From: Bacteroidota bacterium
GTDB lineage: Bacteria; Bacteroidota; Ignavibacteria; Ignavibacteriales; Melioribacteraceae
Assembly (NCBI GenBank): GCA_021812745.1
Contig: JAKAMS010000194.1
Span: forward strand, 1-5,509
Reading direction: 5' to 3'
Length of the DNA stretch: 5,509 bases
Part shown: positions 1 through 5,509 of the stretch, piece after piece
Layout: every line of letters starts with the position of its first letter
Position numbering within the stretch: position 1 is the stretch's first letter
Notes under the pieces: model-generated
What the model was told of the DNA's origin: nothing
Seen by the model: only the letters and a program-made list of their open reading frames with translations
The model's database searches: none
Program-made: the position numbers and the translations under genes

Positions 1-84
1 GCTTTCGTGTTAATAGGAATATTATTTGCTAACTTTCGCGGGTTATTAAGATATTACAACACAAAAAATTTAGTGGTAAAATGA
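1..84 (+). CDS. C-terminal tail of an unidentified, probably membrane, protein (5' end cut off)
   Basis: Frame 1 is open from the first base of the window to a TGA at 82-84, giving 27 residues. The first ten (AFVLIGILFA) are hydrophobic and look like the end of a membrane helix. They are followed by a basic, aromatic tail ending RYYNTKNLVVK, which would face the cytoplasm under the positive-inside rule. The stop overlaps the folB start as ATGA (81-84), a classic arrangement for translational coupling, which supports this being a real gene and the first visible member of the operon. Too little is present to name a family, and I do not recognise the tail. Confidence 0.6.
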   Translation, partial: AFVLIGILFANFRGLLRYYNTKNLVVK

Positions 85-449
85 CAAACATAATACGTAT
101 TAAGAACGCATCATTTTATGCTTATCATGGCGCATTGCAAGAAGAACAAAGCATGGGCGGCAAGTTTGAAGCTGATGTGGATATTTATACCGATTTTTCC
201 GAAGCCGCGGTTAAAGATGATTTGAAATTAACTATCAACTACCATGATGTTTATAAATTTATTCACAAACTTGTTCACGAAAAAAAATATTACTTGATTG
301 AAACGCTTTCCTTAATGATTGCAGATGAACTTTTGAAAAAATATCCAAATATTAAAAAAATTGCCGTTCGAGTACGCAAACACAGCGTTCCGGTAGGCGG
401 TGTTCTTGACTGCGTTGAAGCTGAAGTGATTAAAGAAAATGGTAAATAA
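81..449 (+). CDS. folB: Dihydroneopterin aldolase
   Basis: Cytoplasmic enzyme of folate synthesis that cleaves 7,8-dihydroneopterin to 6-hydroxymethyl-7,8-dihydropterin and glycolaldehyde, which supplies the substrate of the FolK encoded next. At 122 residues it has the normal family length and forms one T-fold domain. Visible family motifs are FYAYHGALQEEQ (12-23), LTINYHDVY (50-58), LIETLS (72-77) and VRKHSVPVGG (98-107). Residues expected at the active site are present: Glu22, Tyr54, Glu74 and Lys100, at the same positions as I recall for the Staphylococcus aureus enzyme. A FolX-type epimerase is the main alternative, but these residues and the folK neighbour favour FolB. The ATG at 81 overlaps the upstream stop by 4 nt. 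There is no clear Shine-Dalgarno sequence, so reinitiation after the upstream gene is likely. Confidence 0.95.
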   Translation: MTNIIRIKNASFYAYHGALQEEQSMGGKFEADVDIYTDFSEAAVKDDLKLTINYHDVYKFIHKLVHEKKYYLIETLSLMIADELLKKYPNIKKIAVRVRKHSVPVGGVLDCVEAEVIKENGK

Positions 450-945
450 TATCTTTCTAGCCCTTGGATCAAATAAAGGGAATAGATTAGAATTCATTCG
501 CCGGGCGGTTCATAAAATTCATGAAGATGCTTCTTGCAAGGTTCTTAAAAGTTCTTCAATTTATGAAACAACTCCATACGGTAAGATTGATCAGCCGAAT
601 TTTTTGAATGCTGTAATTGAAATAAATTCTGACTACAAAATTCACGAACTGCTTCAGTTTGTTAAAGATCTGGAGATAATTATTGGCAGATCTGAAGTAA
701 GAGAAAAGTGGGGACAACGCGAAATTGATGTTGATATTATTTTTTATAATGACTTAATTTATACCGGCGATAAGATAATTATTCCACATCCGGAATGTTT
801 GAAACGAGATTTTGTTATGATTCCTTTGTTGGAAATCGCGCCAAGTTTCATTTATCCGGGAATGCAGAAAAAAATAAGCGAGCTCGATCTTTCTTCACTT
901 GAGAACTATATTATTAATAAATCAGATTTCGCAATTAATATATAA
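439..945 (+). CDS. folK: 2-amino-4-hydroxy-6-hydroxymethyldihydropteridine diphosphokinase (HPPK)
   Basis: Transfers pyrophosphate from ATP to 6-hydroxymethyl-7,8-dihydropterin, making the activated pterin that dihydropteroate synthase (FolP, not in this window) joins to p-aminobenzoate. The 168 residues match the usual single-domain size. The N-terminal strand FLALGSNKGNR (6-16) is typical, followed by SSIYETTPYG (39-48), QPNFLNAV (52-59), the signature WGQREIDVDI (91-100) and IPHPECLKRDF (115-125). Asp97 and Asp99 correspond to the two Mg-binding aspartates. Arg84, Arg94, His117 and Arg123 match the ATP/pterin-binding basic residues. One small oddity is Gln93, where most family members have proline (GPR). 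The start lies inside the end of folB (11-nt overlap, different frame), preceded by a weak purine stretch (AAAGAAA), so coupled translation with folB is likely. Confidence 0.95.
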   Translation: MVNNIFLALGSNKGNRLEFIRRAVHKIHEDASCKVLKSSSIYETTPYGKIDQPNFLNAVIEINSDYKIHELLQFVKDLEIIIGRSEVREKWGQREIDVDIIFYNDLIYTGDKIIIPHPECLKRDFVMIPLLEIAPSFIYPGMQKKISELDLSSLENYIINKSDFAINI

Positions 946-951
946 ATCAAA

Positions 952-1596
952 TTGGCAGAACTAAGATACATAGCAATAGAAGGAGTAATCGGTGCCGGCA
1001 AATCATCGCTTGCAAGAAAACTTGCCGATAAACTGAGCGCAAACTTAATTATGGAAGAGTTTGAGGAAAATCCTTTCCTCGAAAAATTCTATGATGATAG
1101 AAAACGTTACGCTTTTCAAACTCAGATGTTTTTTCTGATCAATCGTTTTAAGCAGCAGCAACAGCTTAACCAGCAAGAGCTTTTCTCAAACTGCATGGTC
1201 TCGGATTACATCTTCCAGAAAGATAAAATCTTTGCATATCTTAATCTTACCGGTGAAGAATTAAAACTTTACGAGACTATTTTCCCTCTTCTCGAACGGG
1301 ATATTCCTCAACCCGATCTCGTAATTTTTCTGCAATCAAGCATTGACCGTTTGGCTGAGAATATTAAAACACGCGGTAGGAAGTATGAACGCAATTTGAC
1401 ACGCGCTTACTTATCGGAACTGTCTGAAGCATACAATAATTTTTTCTTTAAATACAACAACACGCCGCTCTTAATAGTGAATACATCCGAAATTGATTTT
1501 GTTAACCGTGAAGAAGACTTTGATGAACTCTACGCGCAAGTATTCAGAGAAGACAGAGGATTTATTGAATACTTCAATCCCGAGTCTAAAGGATAA
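952..1596 (+). CDS. Deoxynucleoside kinase (dNK family, deoxyadenosine/deoxyguanosine kinase-like)
   Basis: Cytoplasmic salvage enzyme that phosphorylates a deoxyribonucleoside to its 5'-monophosphate using ATP. The 214 residues form one P-loop kinase domain. Residues 11-19 (GVIGAGKSS) are the Walker A loop. The acidic EEFEENPF stretch (35-42) should hold the general-base glutamate. SDYIFQKDKIFA (84-95) occupies the position of the family's D-R-S motif, and PDLVIFLQ (121-128) is a core strand. TRGRKYE (140-146) is the arginine-rich lid. The SDYIF..K form resembles bacterial deoxyadenosine/deoxyguanosine kinases more than thymidine or cytidine enzymes, but substrate cannot be fixed from sequence alone. 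The start is TTG at 952. A TAA lies in frame at 943-945, and the first in-frame ATG encodes residue 34, after the Walker A loop, so it would destroy the protein. No Shine-Dalgarno sequence precedes it, and the gene begins 6 nt after folK. Confidence 0.88.
   Translation: MAELRYIAIEGVIGAGKSSLARKLADKLSANLIMEEFEENPFLEKFYDDRKRYAFQTQMFFLINRFKQQQQLNQQELFSNCMVSDYIFQKDKIFAYLNLTGEELKLYETIFPLLERDIPQPDLVIFLQSSIDRLAENIKTRGRKYERNLTRAYLSELSEAYNNFFFKYNNTPLLIVNTSEIDFVNREEDFDELYAQVFREDRGFIEYFNPESKG
1588..1593 (+). promoter_or_regulatory. Ribosome binding site of the small membrane protein gene
   Basis: AAAGGA lies six bases before the ATG at 1600, inside the last codons of the deoxynucleoside kinase gene. It is the only good Shine-Dalgarno-like sequence at any visible start in this window. 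It supports both the ATG at 1600 and the reality of this short gene. Confidence 0.6.
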
Positions 1597-1599
1597 ACA

Positions 1600-1824
1600 A
1601 TGAGTCTGCTGAGACTAATTCTTTGGGCAACAATATTTTATCTGATCTTTAACACAGCGAGAAATGTTCTAAGATTTCTTTCATCGAATAAATCTCAAAA
1701 AGATCCAAACGAGGTTAAACAGAATAAGCAAGGCAAATATAAAATTGAAAAAGAAGATGTTATTGATGCTCACTTTGAAGAAATTGATCAAGAGAAGTCA
1801 GATAAACAAAAAGAAAATTCTTAA
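1600..1824 (+). CDS. Small single-pass membrane protein with a charged tail, function unknown
   Basis: A 74-residue protein. Residues 3-20 (LLRLILWATIFYLIFNTA) form one hydrophobic segment that is probably an uncleaved membrane anchor. After it come basic residues (RNVLRF) and a hydrophilic tail rich in Lys, Glu, Gln and Asn that should lie in the cytoplasm. Within the tail, KYKIEKEDVIDAHFEEI (46-62) is the only part that looks constrained. This anchor plus tail ending in a D-A-x-F-E-E-I-like motif resembles small membrane proteins of the DUF4834 type in Bacteroidota, but I cannot confirm membership. It is likely real: it has a good ribosome binding site, lies 3 nt after the kinase gene, and its stop overlaps the next start by one base (TAATG). 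Its position suggests a membrane-related role near the glycosyltransferase, which is inference only. Confidence 0.75.
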   Translation: MSLLRLILWATIFYLIFNTARNVLRFLSSNKSQKDPNEVKQNKQGKYKIEKEDVIDAHFEEIDQEKSDKQKENS

Positions 1825-2933
1825 TGTTCCTAAAAGATTATTTTAGAAAAACCGTTTCTCGCCTGCTTGAAAAATTCTTAGCCGTTACCGAACTCCAAGA
1901 TAAATCAATTGGCATCCCCAAAAAGATTCTGATTATACGTCAGCATAATCAATTTGGCGATATGCTTGCCAGTGTTTCTCTTTTCCGCGCAATCAAAGAA
2001 ACTTTCCCGGATTCTCATCTAACATTAATTGCCAGTCCGGAAAATTATTATGCTGTTATTAAGAATGAATTTATTAACGAACTTTTTATTTATGACAGAA
2101 AAAAAATCTGGAATCTTTCTTATCTGTCTAAAGTTAAAAAAATTCTTAGAAGTAATTATGACCTCGCTGTGGTTCCGGTTACTGTTGCAGTTTCATTAAC
2201 AAGCTGTTTACTTGCCGGATTTTCAAACGCGCGTATTAAAATTGGTCCCAGTATTTTGAATGGAAGCAAAAATAATCTTTCATTCGTTTTCCACCACAGA
2301 ATTGATATGAACTGGGCAAAATGCCCGGATGCACATGTGTCGGATTTCATTTTAGACATTGTCCGACCGTTTGGAATAAAAACAAAAAATTATAAGACGA
2401 GTATTTCATTCGACGAAAGTGATACCAACAAAGCGGAGGAGTTTATAAATTCACTTTTGCCGGATGAATATAATTTGTTAATTGGCTTTCATGTTGGAGC
2501 GGGGAAAAAGCAGAATAGATGGTCTCTGAAAAAATATGTCGAATTGATAAAGTTGATTCAGTCAAAGAATAAACTCAAATTTTATTTTACAGGCAGTAGC
2601 GCTGATTCTGAAGAGATTGATTATATGAGAAATTGTTTCGATGATACATGCGGTTATTTTTTTAACAAAACTATACCTGAACTTGCGGCTCTTATATCAA
2701 AAAGTAATTTTTTTATTACAAACGATACAGGAGTTATGCATGTGGCCGGTGCAACAAAGACACCGCAAATTTCCATTTTTGGGCAAACAAATCCGTTCAA
2801 CTGGGCTCCGGTAGGAGAAAATAAATATTTTATCCGCAAATCAGAATTTATTGATGATGTCTCGGTGGATGATGTTTATAATTTATTTGAACTCATTTTG
2901 AGTAAACAAAAGATTTATGAAACAAAATTATAA
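1824..2933 (+). CDS. Glycosyltransferase family 9 protein (heptosyltransferase-like)
   Basis: Probable GT-B glycosyltransferase of family 9, the group of lipopolysaccharide heptosyltransferases (WaaC/WaaF/WaaQ), acting at the inner face of the cytoplasmic membrane with a nucleotide-activated sugar. The 369 residues are of normal length. About 32 residues, basic and amphipathic, precede the first Rossmann strand KKILIIRQ (33-40), and might help membrane contact. FGDML (44-48) contains Asp46, matching the proposed catalytic base in WaaC. The C-terminal domain carries GFHVGAGKKQNRW (221-233), the family's donor-binding loop, then FITNDTGVMHVAGA (297-310) and ISIFGQTNPFNWAP (316-329), both strong GT9 signatures. 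No signal peptide or membrane helix is seen. Acceptor and donor cannot be assigned, because no other surface-glycan genes are visible. The start overlaps the preceding stop by one base, and the 3' end overlaps the phosphatase gene by 17 nt. Confidence 0.88.
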   Translation: MFLKDYFRKTVSRLLEKFLAVTELQDKSIGIPKKILIIRQHNQFGDMLASVSLFRAIKETFPDSHLTLIASPENYYAVIKNEFINELFIYDRKKIWNLSYLSKVKKILRSNYDLAVVPVTVAVSLTSCLLAGFSNARIKIGPSILNGSKNNLSFVFHHRIDMNWAKCPDAHVSDFILDIVRPFGIKTKNYKTSISFDESDTNKAEEFINSLLPDEYNLLIGFHVGAGKKQNRWSLKKYVELIKLIQSKNKLKFYFTGSSADSEEIDYMRNCFDDTCGYFFNKTIPELAALISKSNFFITNDTGVMHVAGATKTPQISIFGQTNPFNWAPVGENKYFIRKSEFIDDVSVDDVYNLFELILSKQKIYETKL

Positions 2934-4476
2934 AAATATTGCCGCGGTTGATGTAGGGACAAACTCCTTTCATCTGATTGTTGTTAAATCCAAACCGGAC
3001 GGGAATTTTGAAATCATTGACCGGGAGCGTGAAGTAATCCGGCTTGGAGAAGGAAGCGCAGGCGATATTAAAACGATAATTCCCGACGCGATGGAACGGG
3101 CAGTCAAAGCGCTCAAACGGTTCAAGTTGATTGCGGACTCGCACAATGCTTCATTAAGAGCGGTTGCAACCAGCGCTGTTAGAGAATCTTTTAATAAGAA
3201 TGAACTTATAAAAAAAGTATTTGTTAAGACCGGAGTTGAAATTGAAGTAATAAGCGGCTATGAAGAAGCGCGTTTGATATATCTTGGCATCTTAAAATCC
3301 GTGCCTGTGTTCAATAAAAAAACTTTGGTTATAGATATAGGCGGGGGCAGCACAGAATTTCTAATAGGGAAAAAAGGGAAAACACATTTTTCTGTCAGCT
3401 TAAAATTAGGCGCGGTCCGTCTTGCACAGAAGTTCTTTAATAATTATGAACTTACTTCGACTTCGATTAAAGAATGCCGCAGCTGGGTTCATGGTGAATT
3501 ATTTAACGTTGCCGAAACCGCTAAACGCATTGGGTTTGATCTTTGCGTAGGTTCTTCCGGAACTATTATGGCAACCGGCTTTATGGTAGAAGCTTTGGTC
3601 AAAGGGAAAAAACCTCAGAACAATATTCTGAATAATTATGAATTTACTAAGTCCGAATTTTTTCAGGTCCGTGATGAAATTCTTAAAAGAAAAACAGAAG
3701 AGAAGAGAAAAAAAATTCCCGGGCTCGATGATAAACGTGCCGATATAATTCCGGCTGGAATAATTATCCTTGATGAAATTTTTAAATTGTTCGAACTGGA
3801 CCGGATGACAATTTCTGCATACGCTCTAAGGGAAGGCGTTATTATTGATACGCTGCAGAAAGAACACTCTGAGGAGAATGAACCGACTTTTGCTGATATA
3901 AGAAATGACAGCATAAAACATTTATCGGAATCTTGTCATTACGATCATGATCATTGCAAACATGTTGCCGAACTATCGCTTCAAGTTTACGACCAGCTTA
4001 AAGATTTACACGGGCTTGATGATGAATGCCGGGAATATATATATGCCGCAGCTATCCTTCATGATATTGGTTATCACATTTCACACACAAATCATCATCA
4101 TCATAGCTATTATATAATTAAGAACAGTGAACTTCTGGGATTCAATGAAACAGAGATCAGCATTATCGCTTATGTTTCCCGTTATCATAGAAAGAGCCAC
4201 CCGAAGCAGAGTCATTATGATTTTTCTCAGCTAACCGATAAAACTCAGATGATCATAAAAAAACTTTCTGCTATACTGCGTTTGGTTGATGCTTTAGACC
4301 GGACTCATTGCAAGGTTATTCTCGGTATTAATTCAAGAGTTAAAAAACAGAAGGTGATATTAGAATTGACTGCTGATAAGACGAAAGATTCAGAAATTGA
4401 ATTATGGAATCTTGAGAGAAGGAAAGGTCTATTTGAAGAAGTTTTTTCTAAAAAAATATCATTAGAAATTCATTAG
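2917..4476 (+). CDS. ppx: Exopolyphosphatase / pppGpp phosphatase (Ppx/GppA family) with C-terminal HD domain
   Basis: Hydrolyses terminal phosphate of inorganic polyphosphate and/or converts pppGpp to ppGpp; sequence does not separate the two. The 519 residues match long-form Ppx (about 500). The first half is the actin-like ATPase fold: AAVDVGTNSFHLIV (9-22) is the first phosphate loop, ATSAVRES (84-91) follows, ISGYEEARL (112-120) carries the catalytic glutamate (116 or 117), and IDIGGGSTEF (139-148) is the second phosphate loop. SSGTIMA (213-219) and REGVIIDTL (305-313) complete it. Residues from about 335 to 465 form an HD domain with HDHCKHV (344-350), LHDIG (381-385), HHHHSYYI (393-400), RYHRK (422-426) and LRLVDALDRTH (454-464). 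A closing alpha/beta segment ends the protein. Translation starts inside the glycosyltransferase gene with no strong Shine-Dalgarno, so coupling is likely. A TAG at 4474-4476 ends the operon as seen here. Confidence 0.92.
   Translation: MKQNYKNIAAVDVGTNSFHLIVVKSKPDGNFEIIDREREVIRLGEGSAGDIKTIIPDAMERAVKALKRFKLIADSHNASLRAVATSAVRESFNKNELIKKVFVKTGVEIEVISGYEEARLIYLGILKSVPVFNKKTLVIDIGGGSTEFLIGKKGKTHFSVSLKLGAVRLAQKFFNNYELTSTSIKECRSWVHGELFNVAETAKRIGFDLCVGSSGTIMATGFMVEALVKGKKPQNNILNNYEFTKSEFFQVRDEILKRKTEEKRKKIPGLDDKRADIIPAGIIILDEIFKLFELDRMTISAYALREGVIIDTLQKEHSEENEPTFADIRNDSIKHLSESCHYDHDHCKHVAELSLQVYDQLKDLHGLDDECREYIYAAAILHDIGYHISHTNHHHHSYYIIKNSELLGFNETEISIIAYVSRYHRKSHPKQSHYDFSQLTDKTQMIIKKLSAILRLVDALDRTHCKVILGINSRVKKQKVILELTADKTKDSEIELWNLERRKGLFEEVFSKKISLEIH
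4093..4104 (+). repeat. Short CAT trinucleotide tract encoding four histidines
   Basis: Four consecutive CAT codons encode His393-396 in the HD domain of the phosphatase. In related proteins this site usually reads like H-H-K-H-S, so one histidine replaces a lysine here. The tract is too short to be strongly unstable and is probably just codon use. Confidence 0.5.
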
Positions 4477-4505
4477 GTCTGATAAAAACGTTTCTAAAAT
4501 AATGT
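4477..4505. other. Convergent intergenic gap with no clear terminator
   Basis: These 29 bases separate the ends of the phosphatase gene and the minus-strand kinase gene. They are AT-rich and contain the small palindrome AAACGTTT (4486-4493). TTAGAAA at 4462-4468 could pair with TTTCTAA at 4491-4497, but the stem is only A-T rich with one G-C pair, the loop is over 20 nt, and no T-tract follows. I cannot call a rho-independent terminator on either strand. Confidence 0.5.
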
Positions 4506-5509
4506 TCAAGCTTTTGGCAGTGTAAAATAAAAAGAAGAACCTTTCCCAATTTCACTTTCAACCCAAATTTTACCACCAAGTTTATTGACCATTTCATGAC
4601 ATAGTATTAAACCAAGTCCCGTACCTGCTTCTCCCTCGGTTCCTTTGGATGTGTGGCTGTACTCAATCTTGAAAAGTTTATCCATACTATCTTTATTAAT
4701 TCCCACGCCATTATCTCTTACGCATACTTCCACAAAGCCGTCAACAAATTTACTGGAGATGGTAATGATTCCTCCTCTTTGGCTGAACTTGATAGCATTG
4801 GAGAGCAGATTTTCACATATAGAAGAGAGCATTCTCTCATCAGTCAGAACTGAAACATCTTCACTGATTGAATTTTCGATTGTAACCGACTTTCCCATTG
4901 CGTTGGGTGAGACAAGATTTATTGCAAAAATAACCACCTCATGCAGTTGCAATTTCTCCAAGACACATTCCATTCGGTTCGCTTGAAGACGGGACCAATT
5001 TAATAGGTGATCTATTAATTGGTAGAGACTTTTGGTTGCTTTATGGATGTTTGTAGAAATTCGTTTTACTTCTTCATTAGTCAAGTCATCTGTGCTTTCT
5101 GCCAAGATATTCGAAAAGCCTAACAGACCCTGGAACGGAGCCTTGAGGTCATGTGCAACAATGGAAAAGAATTTATCTTTTGTAGCGTTTATTTCTTTTA
5201 AACTTTCTTGGGATTTTTCTAATTCTTCAAGAAGATTTTTCTGTTCTGTTATATCAGAAAATGTTGTAAAGATTCTGTATGGTTTTGAATCGCCTTCTCT
5301 AAATTCAGGAATTGCATCAAGAAGTATCCATTTATGAACTTTTTCTTTCGGGTTAAATATTTTTATATGAACATCAGTAACTTTTTGCCCGGTTCTTAAT
5401 GCAGTGATGGATGGATGCTCTTCGCCTCTAAATTCAGCATCGCTCTTGTGAATGTTTTTCCATTTCGGGTCTATAGATAATTGACTGATCATTCCATCCA
5501 TAGAAAGTC
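4506..5509 (-). CDS. PAS-domain sensor histidine kinase, N-terminal part beyond the window
   Basis: Two-component sensor kinase that autophosphorylates on histidine and passes phosphate to a response regulator, which is not visible here. Numbering is from the Met at 5499-5501. Residues up to about 88 are the end of a PAS domain, with GEEHPSITALRTGQ (26-39) and FTTFSDITEQK (78-88). A short coiled-coil linker (about 88-112) follows. The H-box FFSIVAHDLKAPFQ (111-124) holds the phosphoacceptor His117. The HATPase domain shows the N-box NLLSNAIKFS (231-240), G1 box DNGVGI (263-268), an F-box around Phe277 and G2 box GEAGTGLGL (290-298). The protein ends at 331 soon after FYFTLP, so there is no receiver domain. 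No membrane segment is seen in this part. The frame stays open to the window edge (Leu-Ser before the Met), and the PAS domain lacks its beginning, so the true start lies past 5509. Signal and partner are unknown. Confidence 0.93.
   Translation of the reverse strand, partial: LSMDGMISQLSIDPKWKNIHKSDAEFRGEEHPSITALRTGQKVTDVHIKIFNPKEKVHKWILLDAIPEFREGDSKPYRIFTTFSDITEQKNLLEELEKSQESLKEINATKDKFFSIVAHDLKAPFQGLLGFSNILAESTDDLTNEEVKRISTNIHKATKSLYQLIDHLLNWSRLQANRMECVLEKLQLHEVVIFAINLVSPNAMGKSVTIENSISEDVSVLTDERMLSSICENLLSNAIKFSQRGGIITISSKFVDGFVEVCVRDNGVGINKDSMDKLFKIEYSHTSKGTEGEAGTGLGLILCHEMVNKLGGKIWVESEIGKGSSFYFTLPKA

Noticed and set aside
290..497. Minus-strand open frames across the folB/folK junction
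   Set aside because: Both lie opposite conserved folB and folK coding sequence and have no family features.
2893..3144. Minus-strand 83-residue frame over the glycosyltransferase/phosphatase junction
   Set aside because: It is antisense to the first phosphate loop of the phosphatase and has no recognisable motif.
3916..4104. Histidine-rich stretches as a separate metal-storage motif
   Set aside because: They align with the expected HD-domain positions of the Ppx/GppA family, so the HD fold explains them.
4462..4497. Inverted repeat TTAGAAA/TTTCTAA as a bidirectional terminator
   Set aside because: The seven-pair stem is almost all A-T, the loop is over 20 nt and there is no T-tract, so it is expected by chance in such AT-rich DNA.
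4645..5337. Plus-strand open frames opposite the histidine kinase
   Set aside because: They are antisense to clear kinase motifs (G1, N-box, H-box), show no recognisable domain and are explained by the codon pattern of the real gene.
5499..5501. Minus-strand ATG as the start of the histidine kinase
   Set aside because: It falls within the PAS domain, and the frame stays open to the window edge, so this Met is internal and the gene is partial.
1..5509. Search for mobile elements, CRISPR repeats, tRNA genes, riboswitches and defence genes
   Set aside because: No terminal inverted repeats, spaced direct repeats, cloverleaf or transposase-like sequence were seen, and nearly all bases are accounted for by housekeeping genes.

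Overview
The window is an AT-rich, densely packed bacterial chromosome segment with no mobile element, CRISPR array, RNA gene or phage signature. Protein style, AT-rich codon use and near absence of Shine-Dalgarno sequences suggest the Bacteroidota/Chlorobi/Ignavibacteria (FCB) group, with Ignavibacteria-like bacteria as my best guess. This lineage call is an inference from gene content and style, not from a marker gene.

Plus strand, 1-4476: seven same-direction reading frames follow each other with almost no spacing. They are the C-terminal tail of an unidentified, probably membrane, protein (1-84); folB (81-449); folK (439-945); a deoxynucleoside kinase with a TTG start (952-1596); a 74-residue single-pass membrane protein (1600-1824); a family 9 glycosyltransferase of the heptosyltransferase type (1824-2933); and a Ppx/GppA phosphatase with a C-terminal HD domain (2917-4476). 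Junctions are 4-, 11-, 1- and 17-nt overlaps or gaps of 6 and 3 nt, so the genes are very likely co-transcribed and partly translationally coupled. The promoter must lie before the window.

Minus strand, 4506-5509: the C-terminal part of a PAS-histidine kinase, convergent with the phosphatase gene. Its true start lies beyond the right edge. The 29-nt convergent gap has no convincing terminator.

How the genes may work together: FolB and FolK catalyse neighbouring steps in making the pterin half of folate. The deoxynucleoside kinase salvages DNA precursors, and folate is also needed for thymidylate synthesis, so these three share a nucleotide/one-carbon theme. The glycosyltransferase points to lipopolysaccharide or other surface glycan assembly, and the Ppx/GppA protein to polyphosphate or pppGpp turnover. 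The last two share no obvious pathway with the folate genes, so the cluster is best read as a housekeeping operon. I see no evidence of a new defence or mobile system. The points most worth a second look are the apparently intact HD site in the phosphatase and the unexplained small membrane protein.
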